Source: Chrysopilus asiliformis (taxonomy: Eukaryota; Arthropoda; Insecta; Diptera; Rhagionidae). From it: a stretch of 64,000 bases of DNA. The position numbers and the translations under genes were made by a program. Below the pieces are notes generated by a model that did not search any database, was not told the DNA's origin, and was given only the letters and a program-made list of their open reading frames with translations. The stretch spans positions 17,045,388 to 17,109,387 of the forward strand of contig OZ035962.1 in the NCBI GenBank assembly GCA_964034945.1, given 5' to 3'. Positions 34,374 through 46,184 of the stretch are shown in pieces (within the stretch, counting starts at the first letter, position 1; each line of letters opens with the position of its first letter).

Positions 34374-35740
34374 GTTTTCTTGTGAAATAATAAGATAATC
34401 TGTCCCTTTTGTTCAATTGTCAAACACTTACGCATTTTTCGATTTTTTTTAAGTGACACTGATCTAATTTTGAAACCCGAAGGACGAATTGCAGGTACAG
34501 AATTACTAGTGATATAAATCTTGTCTAAAAGTTTGAACAAAAAAAAAATGCTTTTTTTCTATTTGAGGACAAATTTGTGAAAAAAGTTGTAATATAAGAC
34601 GGTGAGTTTTTTTAAATAATTGTCTAGAATAGAGAATTTATTCTAAAATTTTGGGAGTACATTCTATTTTTGTGATGTGAAGACCCTTTTTTGGGATACC
34701 ATTAAAACTTTTATGGGAATTTCTCCTATTTATTTCTCTTCGTGTTTCAATTGTCTCATCAGCCTCACGTACTCGGGCTCAGCATGTATTGGGCGTATTT
34801 TTTATGTACTCAAAGGAACATAACTTAAAATTTTTAGAATATTGCAAATTCTGTAGTAGATTTTTTTTTTTGTATTTAATTTTAACAAAAAAATTTAAAA
34901 CCTTTTAAGGGCAAAAATTGGTATTTCTTGAAAAATGAAATTTGGCGAGCCCAACGTTAATTTGAAACCTGAAACCAAGAAAACGTCGGAAGTTCCCGTC
35001 AGCGAAAGATGAAAAACAAGATTTGTCACGATGGTAGAATATAATAAATCAACCCTTTAAGGTGATATTGCCGCACTGATCTGTTCTCCAATAATACCAA
35101 AGTGCCGAAAGGAAAATAAAACTTCGAAAAAGATCACTTTTGAATTAAGCCGAGTTTTTTTTATTTATTTAAAGCGATGCCAGTATTAAGAAAAACCCAT
35201 GAAGATTCTTCCTTCGATACAGTAACTCATGAATGAAAAATATATTTACGCTGCGAACGCAATTCCATCGGAATCGATGCTGGCTGTGGCTGGATGAAAA
35301 AAAAAATCGATCGTGAAAGGGCGCAATAAATTATCCGGCGTTTTCGAAAATTTTCAACAAATCTGTGTCGCTGTCGTCACGTCGTCTCCACCTTCTTTGT
35401 GTTGTTCTTTTTTAAATCCAGCAAGACTTCGCGCCATGTCTATACCTTACCGGGAACTGCATTAAATGCAGTTTTTCTTTTAGTCAGTTTAGATCTTGGC
35501 TTAGCATACCTCAGAAGAAGTTCTTGCGGTGCTTTTTCGTATTTTTAGCGAATTGAGAGTTTTGCAGGTAAGCTCTATTATGTATGGATGTATAAAAGTT
35601 TTTTACAAGAATTCGTGGTGTGGTCGCTGTAAAAATATTTCAAAAACAAAATTGAGGAGAGAGGTGAGTTCTAACAGGCGGCTAACCAATTTTCCTTCAA
35701 AAATATATGTAAAAAAGGCAAAAAAGATATCTGATGTGAA
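34374..35740. other. AT-rich DNA without recognised gene
   Basis: No feature supported. Frames at 35529-35750 and 35603-35818 lie opposite each other and lack domains. Confidence 0.5.
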
Positions 35741-35744
35741 CAGG

Positions 35745-36345
35745 ACATGATGTGGCTCTGAAAAATTTAAAGTCTCGGAAAAAATATGTAAAAAGAATAT
35801 TTTTTTCAAATATCTCAAGAACCGTTAGAGATAAGTAAAAATTGTGAAAGCAAAAAATGAAGGAAATTATATTTTCTTCAAATTCGGCCTTTTCCATTTT
35901 TTCTCAAAAGCGCATAGTTTTCGAGAAATTTTCAAAAAACTGTATTTCTTCAAAATGATTGTATCTCAATCGTTGTGCAATCTTAAATAACTCGAGAACG
36001 CGTTGACCTAGCGACTTGAAATTTTTTGAAAGTTTTACAAAAATCGTAGTTTTCCGTCAACTTTTGGAAAAGTAACGGTAACTATAATGGGTACCTCCCA
36101 TACAATTTTTTGAAAAAAAACCGTTTTTTAAAAATTTTTCGAAATTTTCGCACTTTTTGGAAACAATAAATATAACAAAATTTGAAGGACATACAATTTT
36201 CTACATTTTTTCTTTTAACGGTTTTTAAGTAACTTCAAAGGTTCTTGAGATATTTGTAAAAATATTATGTTTTACATATTTTTTTATCGAAACTAAATAT
36301 TGCAGAGGAAAGTTTTGTGTTAATCACAACTGATATTTAAGATTT
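35745..36345 (+). repeat. Dispersed repeat R, copy 1
   Basis: Shared blocks are TCAAAAGCGCATAGTTTTCG, GATATTTG or AATATCTCAAGAACCGTTA, AATATTGCAGAGGAAAGTTT and TAATCACAACTGATATTT. They recur at 40795-40915 and 41575-41934. Several blocks occur inverted within the copy, for example 'caaatatctcaagaaccgtt' near 35806 and 'ttcttgagatatttgtaaaa' near 36241, so it is itself palindromic in part. Function unknown. Confidence 0.65.
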
Positions 36346-37590
36346 TTTAATTTTTTTTTGTGTAGTGATAAATATTCAGAAGTAAATATAAAGAATACAA
36401 TCGTTAAGAATGGATACATTCTACAAGTACTTACTTAATTTTATGATATTTTAACGACTTGTTCTTAGCCCACTCAAACGAACATCAAAACTTGATTAAT
36501 ATGACTTCGGCTACACATCAAACAGGGGCCCCCATATCCATTGGACATTGAATTCAACTGGCACACCAAAGAAAAAATCGGTTGTCTTTCAAAATTATAT
36601 GACCATTGGCTGGATTAGAGTTGTGGATTGCAGAGGACTTAAGAAAGGTGAAATAAATGGCTCTGCCCCCTTTCCTCTATAATCGAACGGGTATACACTT
36701 GAAAAATAATCTTTGTTAACGTGCCGATCATATCTTGTTGGTGCATTTTTTTTGTGTGTGTTATTTTCGGGATGTTGTTCCAAGCATCGTTAATCGTTAT
36801 ACGCCTGTTTACCACCAGTTCCCCATGAGGTACAAGACATCTCCCATCTCCCATCCCGATACCGATCCCGCATCTTAACGTCACCAGTCAAGATACACGA
36901 TGGGACCAAGTGACTATCTTCGCTCCTAATCGATCCACAGATAACAAGTACATGAAAAACACATTCGCTTTTCGGATACCTTCCTTTTTCCAACGGTTGG
37001 AGTCACATTTTAGCTTTCTTAACATGGCAAAACGACGAAGGCAGGACCCCTCCGGATCCACAATCCAATGCCGCTTCGTTTTTAATTCTTTAAGTTCCAT
37101 CTTTTCACTGGTTTTATTATTGGATGGACAACGAGTATCTATGGTTGTCCAAGAGATCTTTTCATGTTTCTGCTGCTGTTCATCTTTGCCCGTTGATAGA
37201 TCGATCGTGTGATGTTGTTAAATTGGACTTTTTACTTATGAGTCTCTTACCCTTTCACATGGTTTCGTCCTTCATTGGGTAAGTTAGATAAGGGTGGTAA
37301 TTTTTATAATAATTAGCAGATAGACTTTTGAGTGGGTTTTTGTTGTCAAAAAAAATTTGAAGGTGTGTGCCATGGTTTTTTTTTTATATTTCAAGCTTTT
37401 TGAAATAGTATTCATTTCTATAATTATAGCACCAAGTCCTATACGAATAGGATTGATTACTTTTTTTTTATTGGATTCTGTCCAATCTGTCAAAAATTCG
37501 AGTTATCGAATATACGAGATAAGGAAGTTCGAGAGGCTTGAAAATCTTCGAGATATCAAACAGCTCGAGTAATAAAATGCCTTGTAATTA
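36346..37590. other. No recognised gene; less AT-rich block
   Basis: The part 36500-37270 has frames of 62-100 codons on both strands without domains, and no repeats shared with the rest of the window. It may be single copy. No exon call is justified. Confidence 0.4.
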
Positions 37591-37616
37591 AAAAGTTTCT
37601 CCGACACAAGTGTTAG

Positions 37617-37673
37617 AGTGTCGTATTAGGCAGATCCAAACTGCCTAATAGTGTCGTATTAGGCAGATCAAAA
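37617..37673 (+). repeat. 34-bp tandem duplication with hairpin
   Basis: AGTGTCGTATTAGGCAGATC occurs at 37617 and again 34 bases later. Between them TTAGGCAG and CTGCCTAA form a short hairpin. Confidence 0.7.
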
Positions 37674-38734
37674 CGAGTTCGAAAACCACATGCGAATTAT
37701 AATCGAAGCAAAAAAAAATTGGCTTGTATTACCATATTCGCTGAATCCTATTTGCATAGGAATGAGTCCGCCAACACTAAGGATTCGTTCCAAGTTTTTA
37801 TAGGGAGCAGTCCTACATAATAATATTGGAGTTACTTCTAAAAACAATGGGAACGATTCCATTCCATAATACAGCATTAGCTGCGTTCCCGGTCCATGTA
37901 AAACCTACTGCGAAGTACTGCGGAACGTTCTCATCTACACATCCTCTTAGTCCGCAGTAAATTTTCGTGTGCAATTTTGACAAAAAATTCCGTCAGATGT
38001 CCGAACTTCCTAAGTTTTCCAATAGGTGAAAATCCGGGTTTTAAGATTAGAACGAATTGTCACTTTTGTTTGTTTTCGTACATTAAAACACTTCCGCTAT
38101 GAAAAATCAAGGAAAACATTTGATTTGAAGTACAAATTTTCTCCAGAATGAAATTAGATGGCAATTACTGTGTTGGAATAACCACCCGAAGGTCTAATAT
38201 CTCTAAATTGAAATATGTGTTGAAACGAAATAGTATTTTGTTTCGGATCTCGAAATTATGTCGATAACGCACAAAATATGGCCTTCCCCTCATTGCAGGT
38301 TAATTTATTCTATTTAATTTCATTTTCTTCTCAGATATTTTGTATCTCTGTTGATTGCGAAATTATTTTCATATTTACAATTTTCAAATTGTGTGCGGTC
38401 TATAATTGTGAGGTTATATTTTACTAGTAATCATCCAAAAGTGCGTTCCCGAGAAAAGTTGCTGGTCAGTACTTCGCAGTAGTTATTACATGGGTCGGGA
38501 ACGCAGCTATTATTTCCTCCTCTGTATGTCTCCAGCAAAAACTAGGAACGGGTGTTACTATTGTTGGAATATGTCCATTCTGCTCTCAGCCATATATTAC
38601 ATAGAAATAATTCCACGAAAACTAGAAATAGTTCCAATATTTATGGAAGCCTTTGCTACAAAATGGTGTAACTAGTCCTATAATCGCTTTCCGATATTTT
38701 ATAGGAACCTTTCCTATGTGGATTTTTTTCCGTG
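37674..38734 (+). repeat. Dispersed repeat P, copy 2 (interrupted)
   Basis: It matches 22209-22623 at both ends: 37674-37876 fits 22209-22390 and 38515-38734 fits 22400-22623. The extra bases between are a transposon with terminal inverted repeats. Without it the copy would be about 430 bp, close to copy 1. Confidence 0.75.
37881..38507. mobile_element. TA-flanked MITE, 627 bp, in repeat P
   Basis: The ends read GCTGCGTTCCCGGTCCATGT and, reverse-complemented, GCTGCGTTCCCGACCCATGT. Pairing goes on through CTACTGCGAAGTACTG to about 41 bp. TA lies at 37879-37880 and 38508-38509. The uninterrupted relative at 22385-22400 confirms the boundaries. A Tc1/mariner-type nonautonomous element is inferred from the TA target. 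No transposase. Confidence 0.8.
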
Positions 38735-40290
38735 CATGAAATACGCTTTTATCCAAAGATAAACCTCTTCCGAAAATGGGAAAAATGGAACCCCACTTTT
38801 CGTCAAATGGTAAAGATTTTTGCGATTTTCTCGAAAACGGTTTGCTTTTTACAAAATCTTGTATAGGGTTCTATGGGACGATGACAGCTTTCGAAAACAA
38901 AAAAATCTCGTCAAAATCTTGACTTATTTCTTGAAGTCTTTCGGTTTATTGCTGGATGTTTTTTATTCATATTTTTTTTATTACACTGAAGAGCCTTTCC
39001 ATTGAGATTTCAGTTTTATTTGGATAGGAAGTTTTTTTTAGCAACATTTGTGGGGTTTGGCTTTTGAAATGGCAGCATGCCTCCGGTTGGGATTGAAATC
39101 AAGAGTTATCCTATAACTATCTAGTAATTATCTACTAAGCCAAGCTGCAAAGTCAATTTTTTTTTCTAAATTAAATTTCTATGCTACGTAAAAATGTAAT
39201 TTGATAATATAGTGGATTTTTAACTATTTTAAAACGTTTTGCCGTCAATAGTAGCCACCTAGTAACCTGGCTCTGGTTTTTTTTAATGTAATGGCAAATG
39301 CTGCTTGTAAAATGAAGTACAATCGAAGTAAAATCGACTATCGTTAAACAGTGGAACACTGTATATAAAACTTCTAGAAAAGATACCCATAGAACCTCCC
39401 CGGAATTGTTACTATCGACGGTACAAAGTTAACTGGTCAGGCCAAGTTGTCGCTGTTGTCGCTTGTTATCGTCGTCGATGGATAGTTTTCCGTACCTTTA
39501 ATTATCTGGCAAAGGATAAGAAATTGATTCTAGTCACGAGATGTCTTTGCTATACGCTACAACAACTAAACTGTTTTACCATTGGGAGGCATTTTCAAAT
39601 GGTCGCGGGATACAAACAGGCCAATAAAATGGTAGACCCCGTCCACCATGATTTACCTATCAGGTGAGTTAAGTCTACCTATTGTATACCTGTGTATTAC
39701 TACTAGTTGACAGATATCAAATGGTACTTTATGTTCGCAGCTACTAGGAAGAAGGAATTGATTTTCTGACATGCATTCCCGCTGCGACCCCTTTAACTTG
39801 TAAATGATCAGTTTCACTGTAGTGCACTGGAGTTATATCGTAATTCGATATTCCGGCTATGGATAAACAAGAAATGGGTACCCAAATGGAGGTAGCTGCT
39901 TTTACCTGCATACAAACACATGTTAGAAATATCCGTGGCGTAGAAAAACGACAAAAGGTTATTTATGTGAAGCTTAATTGCTTTAATTGAACGAATTAAC
40001 TTGTTCGTTTAAATTCAATGTCCTCTAAGTGTTCCGAGAGTAAAGTACTTGAATATGACATGTGCGTTTGGCGTGCAGTTTTCTTCGCGAAAGCAATTCA
40101 AGTTATTGGAAATTGCAAACATAGAATGAATGGTGCGGAGGAAATATAGAAAAAAAAGATTTATAGGTAAATGTTGGTTGCATAACTTCTCAAAATCAGT
40201 GTGTTTAACAAAATCAACTTTTAATTAGTAGGTACCTTATTTCATTAAAATTATCTAAACCTTCCCTGAGTTTTTTTTGTTACCACCATG
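38735..40290. other. No recognised gene; one tRNA-like patch
   Basis: A fragment resembling the GTCY-family trailer (GCGATTTTCTCGAAAACGGT) lies at 38821-38840. The tRNA-like patch is listed separately. The rest, including 39370-39980, shows no repeat or coding signal. Confidence 0.45.
39064..39150 (-). repeat. tRNA-like sequence (pseudogene or SINE head)
   Basis: On the minus strand the sequence runs GCAGCTTGGCTTAGTAGATA (A-box-like), about 25 bases later CTTGATTTCAATCCCAA (B-box-like, about 8 of 11 positions), and ends GGAGGCATGCTGCC. The 5' GCAGC and 3' GCTGC can pair as part of an acceptor stem. Box spacing is tRNA-like, but the D and T arms are poor, so a decayed tRNA or SINE head is more likely than a working gene. 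Confidence 0.35.
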
Positions 40291-40293
40291 TTA

Positions 40294-40593
40294 CCCAAGT
40301 AACCAAAAATGGTGACATGCCGGTTATACGATGGTGACACAATCTATTTAAGTTGCAATGCAACATATATGAGGTCACAAATTGGTTGCTGCAAATCCAC
40401 AGCAACGTCGCTGGGACGGTTAAGCAACCCTTTGTGCACAGGTTTTTGTGATAATAGTTACAAAGTAACCAATTTGAAACCGGTTTGATTGGGTCCGGTC
40501 ACAAAGTAACCGTCGGATAAATGGATTTGCCACCGGCACTTTGCGACCAGGGTCACATTTTAACTCATATTGAGTGGTAAATGATTACTTGGG
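40294..40593. mobile_element. TA-flanked MITE, 300 bp
   Basis: The ends are CCCAAGTAACCA and, reverse-complemented, CCCAAGTAATCA, with TA at 40292-40293 and 40594-40595. The interior repeats GGTCACAAA and AAAGTAACC in both directions. No coding capacity. Confidence 0.7.
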
Positions 40594-40794
40594 TACTGTT
40601 GGACATCGAATAAAAAATATAGCCCATATTCCATAACGTCTGTTAAAAGGTTTTGTCCCTGTAATATAATTCGTATATTCCAAAATATCATATATTTAAA
40701 AACAATGTGCCCTCTAATCAGTAGGAAAACAGCCAGCAACCCAAAAACGTTTAAGTGGTTTCAGTCTTTTTTTGAAAATTGTCTCCCCCGGAAT

Positions 40795-40915
40795 CGCAAT
40801 AAATATTTCTTGAACGGTTCTCGAGATATTTGAAAAAAATATCCGAAATTAGAAATTAAATACTGCAGAGAAAAGTTTTATCTTGATCACAACTGATATT
40901 TTTCTCGAGGGCCAT
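40795..40915 (+). repeat. Dispersed repeat R, copy 2 (fragment)
   Basis: It contains TTGAACGGTTCTCGAGATAT, ATACTGCAGAGAAAAGTTTT and GATCACAACTGATATTT, matching 36230-36345 in the same order. Confidence 0.65.
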
Positions 40916-41574
40916 TTTTGGAAATTACAAGTTTATAGAATCGTCGAAGCGGCGCGGCGGTCGTCCTTCCCAACAGAAAAATGCCACGACTGCAAAATTA
41001 AATAAAGGTAGTCATTTTTTCACAAAAATATGACGCCAGTGAAATTTGAAAAAAAGAATAAGATGCGCAATGTAATATTCGTTAAGATAAAATGCGCCGC
41101 AGACAAATCTTATTGAAATATAGATTGAATTTTATTGTCAAACATTGAAGTATGAATTTCCTCTTCAATAACTCGAGCTTTAATAGTTTTTTTTAGTAGA
41201 AATCTTAGTTCTTAAATTTCATGAAAAACAAATTTTTAAAATAAAGAAGAATCGCCGCAAGATACTTTTTGGAAACAGTAGACTACAGGATTAACTATTT
41301 AATTCCATTTAAACATATTTTCAAAATTTTATCTAAAACCTCACGAAAAAAAAATTTCACGAAAAAAACAAAATGTAGGTACTCACAATATGGATAGCAA
41401 AATATAGACGTTATCTACTATAAGGACAGAAACATCTCAAACAACGTGCAACATTACTCATTCAGGACGACACAGAATTAAAAAAACTACAAAAGAAAAA
41501 AAATGGAAAATTCGAATTTCGAGGAAGAGAACAGTAACTTTGGAGTTCCTATCGTAACTCGGGAAACCTAAACA
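40916..41574. other. AT-rich DNA without recognised gene
   Basis: No feature supported between two repeat R fragments; it may be diverged repeat R interior. Confidence 0.4.
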
Positions 41575-41934
41575 GGATGAAATATCAGTTGTGATCAACA
41601 CGCAACTTTCCTCTGCAATATTTAGTTTAAAAAAAAATGTGGAAAATAAATTTTTTCAAATATATAAAGAACCGTTAAAGAAACGTTAAAATCGTTAAAA
41701 GAACTGCAAGAAATTTTATTTCCTTCGAATTTGTTAATATGCATTTTTTCTCAAAAGCGCATAGTTTCCGAGAAATGGTCAAAAATTCGTATTTTTTCAA
41801 AAGAATTATGTGGGAGGTACCCATTATAGCTAACGTTACTTTTCTAAAAGTTGATAGATAACTACGATTTTTATAAAAGCCATTTACAAAAAATTTCAAG
41901 TCGCTAGCTCAACGTGTTCTCGACTTATTTAAGA
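41575..41934. repeat. Dispersed repeat R, copy 3
   Basis: Blocks AATATCAGTTGTGATCAACA and ACTTTCCTCTGCAATATTTA appear in inverse orientation to copy 1. They are followed in direct orientation by TCAAAAGCGCATAGTTTCCG and AAATTTCAAGTCGCTAGCTC. The mixed orientation matches the partly palindromic nature of the family. Confidence 0.65.
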
Positions 41935-42197
41935 TATCGTCGGCTAAAAGTGAAATTGTGCTAAGTCTATTTGGTATAATTTTCCAGAAGAGCAATGAAA
42001 ACCTTGTTAAATCGTTTTAATTCTCTTTCAACGACACTGAGTTTTCTTTAAATGAGAAAAATTGGGCTCAGTTTTCTTTAAATGAGACTCTGTTTTCTTT
42101 AAATGAAAATTAAAATGATTTAACAAGGTTTTTTATTGTTCTTCTGTCAAATTTGGTATAATGGACTTAGCACAATTTCACTTTTAGCCGACGATAT
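41935..42197. mobile_element. Fold-back element with triplicated centre
   Basis: The arms pair from ATATCGTCGGCTAAAAGTGA inward through TTTGGTATAAT and AACCTTGTTAAATC to about 90 bp. The centre has three copies of GTTTTCTTTAAATGA (42050-42110). No target duplication is obvious, and no coding frame. Confidence 0.75.
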
Positions 42198-42199
42198 GT

Positions 42200-42385
42200 A
42201 AAACGGACATTGCGATAGATAGAGAGACCGACAGAGTGACAGACTGACAGACCGATAGACCGATAGACCGATAGACCAATAGACCGACACAGCGACAGAC
42301 CTACAGTTCGATAGACCGACAGATCGACAGACCAACAGACTGACTGACAGACCGACAGACAGACAAACCGACAGATAGATACACG
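42200..42385. repeat. GACA/GATA simple array
   Basis: Degenerate GACAGACC/GATAGACC units follow the fold-back directly. The leader motif of the GTCY-core family (ATGACAAAAG and GCATCGAACC) is absent, so this may be a different element with the same kind of array. Confidence 0.7.
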
Positions 42386-44426
42386 GACATCTTCAGATTT
42401 GGCCCGAAACGGATTTCGTAATTATCAGAAAGATTCTATTTGACTCCTTTCTCGAGTCGGTCTCAATACAATACTTTCCCTCTATAGCAGAGAAAAGTAA
42501 AAATATGGAAAAGCATCTCAATTTTTCAGAATCTTCGAATACTAAAGGACTTTTTTATTCTTTTAATATTTTCCGATTTTGAAACTTTTTTTCCTTTATT
42601 TTTCTTGTAAAAAAGAAAAGTCGGGGACATCTGACGCCATGTTGCTGACAATTTCTTTTTCCCTACGATGACTTGTTTTTTCTTCGCAACGACTGTTTTC
42701 TTTTTATTCTTTATTTTTTTTTTTCAAAAGGACTTCTTTTACTTTGTGCCTCAGGGTAAAGCATCTGTACTAGAAACTACGGATTCCTGTTGTCTCTGGA
42801 ATTCTCTGTTAGACAGATTGTGATATACGGAAACAAATAATGACGGAACTGACATTAAAATATGCTGCTGTTATTGTGACGTACCTTAATTGGATTCGAA
42901 AGGATACAAATATCTTTTATCTGTCTGTATATATATACGGATGTTTTGTTCTATTTTGCTTATCGTTTGCATTTTTCATTTTTGTATGAAAATTTATGAT
43001 TGTTAACATTTTAATCAACAAAACCATTCAAATCGCCCTAGGAGTGTCAGGCAAATTTAATTAGCATCAAGGAACATAAAATATGAAAATTATAAACAAA
43101 TGGAATTTTTTAGGGGGATTAGAACGGGGAAATTGCAAACTAGAGTTCAGTGATTTAAGGGACTTTTATAAAAAAGCACCAAAAAGGTTATTTTTCCAGT
43201 CGTTCATTGCCCGCAATAACAATTCCATCTAATCTCCTTCAGGTTCAAAAACAAGAACCACTTATATTTTGCGACTCGTTCCTCCAAAATAATTTTATGA
43301 GTTCAAGAAAACTTTCTAAAACAGTCCCAATCACTGTTGACCCCTTATTCCAGACCTCACTTAATGCGTTTTGTTTCGGTTTTGGAAAACCATTGTCTGA
43401 TCCTTGTTGAGGTAATGAACTAACAGCAGAGAACGATGTATTTAAACTATCGCATCATGGAATATAAAACAAGGATTTAATGAATGAATGACCAAAGTTA
43501 GTCCTTGTTCTACAACATCTCATAATTTTAGGTTTTTCAACTTAGGCTTGTACAGCTTTTGTTCCAGTGGCATGTTCTTTGCCCAGACAATATGAATATA
43601 ACATCTCTGTAGTAAAAACTTTAGAACAAGTGTAATATCTACCAAACTGTATGCAAAAAGCTACATCGGATATCATAAATTTTCAAGGTGAAATTTGTAT
43701 TTAATTCATTTACAATGTCAATTGAAAGAAAAGAAAAGATTTTTTTTTATGTAGCAATCACGCTAACTTTAATTTTTTTAATAAAATTTAGGTTTCGGTG
43801 AGTGTTTTTGAAAACCCACTAAAACTCATTTTATATATCTATAGACTATGTTCGCTAGTATGTTTTCAACAATTGGTGCGGATGTTTTCAGCAGGAATTT
43901 CCCCACCCTCTCAACCTTCTCCTGATATCTGGTAATGAAATGAATGGATTTTTATGGGGTTTTCGGTATTGGATAGATAATATTACGAGAGATATAAGTA
44001 TTTAAAAAATACACTGTTTTTCCTTCTGCTTACTTCTCTCATAAATACAAAAAAAATCGCACTTAAACTGGAAAGAAATTATGCTTTCATCCATGCCGTG
44101 CCATGGAGATTTCTAGTGGAGAGCTCTTTTCGGGGATGTTGGTCACCATCATAAACACAATACTTTTCTTCTATAGAAGAGGAAAGTAAAAAGAGGGTCG
44201 AACCAAAGCAGAAACCAAACCAGTTTTTTTAAAACAAATGCCAAACCAAAAACCAAAAAAAAAAATTTAGGGGTTCAAGTCGGGAAGCAGTTGAATTTTT
44301 AAGATAGAAAAATTATTATTAATTTTTTTTTATCCATCAGATTTAGGGTTTAGGATTTTTCTTCGTTAATGTAGTAGGTACCCAAAAAATCGTTTACGTG
44401 CCCTGTATCTGAAGAAATATAACTAA
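42386..44426. other. AT-rich DNA without recognised gene
   Basis: No feature supported. The 67-codon frame at 43207-43410 has no known domain. Confidence 0.5.
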
Positions 44427-44428
44427 TA

Positions 44429-44919
44429 GGGTGGATCGCGGCTAGAACAAAAAAAATAAATGTGGTAATGTGAACAGCGGGGGGTATGGAAAAGATGTGA
44501 ATATATGTAAAAATGAAATTTAGAAAATTTCAGCTCGATCGGAGGTCATTTTCAGGTTCCGCTTTTCATTTGAAATTTTGAAAATCTGGAATTAAACTAA
44601 AAATTTCAACTTTCACCAAAACCAAGGAGGATTTCTAAAAAAGCTTGAATTAGTTAACAAATAACAAAAAAAAAAACCAAAAAGGATTTCGAATTACAAA
44701 TGCGACACAGCAAAAGTGATTAGCGAAAATTTGTAAAATACATAGAAATTCACTTAGCTGTTATACCAAATTTTCAAACGAAAAGCGGAACTTGAAGATG
44801 ACCTCCGATCGAGCTGAAACTTTCCACAATTTGTTTTTATATCAATTCACAACTTTTCCACCCCCCCCCCCCCCCCCCCCCGTTTCCGAAATTCGAGAAA
44901 AAGGAAAAGCGATCCACCC
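44429..44919. mobile_element. TA-flanked fold-back element, 491 bp
   Basis: The ends are GGGTGGATCGC and its reverse complement GCGATCCACCC, with TA at 44427-44428 and 44920-44921. The arms pair again at TCAGCTCGATCGGAGGTCAT with its inverse near 44795-44818, and at TTCCGCTTTTC. A run of about 20 C lies at 44862-44881 in the right arm. Confidence 0.75.
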
Positions 44920-44921
44920 TA

Positions 44922-45187
44922 ATAACTAATATGATCAGAAAAAGCATAAACCACTGAACAGGAACCAAAAATCAAAACTCCATCTTTGGAATTTGAGAAA
45001 CTAAATCAGAACCTAGTTTTCAAATTTTAAGATCCAAAATCAAAAATCCAATCAGATTTAAACCAAATTCGAAACATATTCACAAACTTTTTGGTTTGCC
45101 TTTCTGGCCATAAGGCTATAGAAAGTTCAATTTTCAGTTTTAGTTAATTCCAAAAATATTTATCCAGCGCAGAAACGAGCAAACGAA
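44922..45187. other. Unassigned spacer
   Basis: There is no feature between the two MITEs. Confidence 0.5.
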
Positions 45188-45189
45188 TA

Positions 45190-45461
45190 CACTCAGAAAA
45201 ATGTCCAGGTCAACTTTTTGTCAGGTTAACTCTGACCTTACAGAGGTGTCTGTAAGCCAGCTAGCGGTCTCAGTTAACCTATCTAAGGTCAACTCGTACA
45301 GCTCCCAATGCCTTACTTCACCTGCTGGTGGCTTAATTTCAGAATTTCTCCGACCACAGGTCAACTCAGTTTTACTTGCCCATATGCAGCCGAACGCGCG
45401 CCTGCCCGAGGCCAATTACGCCGTATGTAGGTCGTCGAGTTAGCCTCCATTTTTCCGAGTG
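45190..45461. mobile_element. CACTCAG-family MITE, 272 bp
   Basis: It starts CACTCAGAAAAATG and ends CATTTTTCCGAGTG. The first 50 bases and last 200 bases match the ends of the 3.6-kb copy (AACTTTTTGTCAGGTTAACT; ATTACGCCGTATGTAGGTCG; GAGTTAGCCTCC). TA lies on both sides (45188-45189 and 45462-45463). It is an internal-deletion derivative. The 80- and 64-codon frames inside are spurious. Confidence 0.8.
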
Positions 45462-45463
45462 TA

Positions 45464-46011
45464 GTCCAACAAAACTATAAGGTAGTTTTTTTAGCACTCA
45501 ACATTTCAAAAATAAAGAAAGAATTAAAATTCCTACAAATATGCGATTTGCCGCACACTGCACTAAAAGAAAATAAAAAATTTTCATGAAAAAACAATGG
45601 ACTCTGGAAAATTGCAGATTTAGAGGTGTTTGGAAAATATGGGGTCGGCATTGAATAAACCTAGGTTTTAAATAAGACTAATAAAAAAGTTTTAGATTTT
45701 TTTTTTTGCAAAATCCGGTTGTCTATACTTTTTTAAGAAAAATACCTTTTCAAGAAAAATTTTGGTGGTTTTTTTGTGTTATTTTTGTAAACGGTAACTG
45801 CGTGAAAAATTGCATATTTTCAGATTTCAAAAAAAGGTTTTAATTTATGTTCATGTATGCGTATGGTAATTTTAAATTAGGGTTTTTTTTTGGAAAACAC
45901 TTTTTTAACACACAAAACTTAATTTTAATGTAAAAGACCGTTCAAAATATCTTTAGGCACGTTAATTAAGATGTTATCTGGGGCTCATATTTAGTTCGAT
46001 TTAAAAGTATG
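45464..46011. other. AT-rich DNA without recognised gene
   Basis: No feature supported. Confidence 0.5.
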
Positions 46012-46013
46012 TA

Positions 46014-46182
46014 CAGTGGAGTCCGCTTAAGAGCACCATGGCTTAAAAGAAAATACATTATTTGGTTTTTTATTAATCTTTAGGTGCCTCCAAGGGTGCC
46101 TCGGAATCATAAACACCTTTTAAGCGGTTAAGAGAACCAATTTTGCTGACATTTTCAGTGTTTTTTTAAGCGGACTCCACTG
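46014..46182. mobile_element. Pogo/Tigger-like MITE, 169 bp
   Basis: The terminal inverted repeats start CAGTGGAGTCCGCTTAA and match exactly over 17 bp. TA flanks both ends (46012-46013 and 46183-46184). CAGT.GA.TCC termini with TA targets are typical of pogo/Tigger elements. An internal imperfect pair GGTGCCTC / TTAAGCGGTTAAG is present. Non-coding. Confidence 0.75.
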
Positions 46183-46184
46183 TA

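Noticed and set aside
42200..42385. CRISPR-like regular array
   Set aside because: Units are 4-8 bases of simple sequence with no spacers; it is a microsatellite in eukaryotic DNA.
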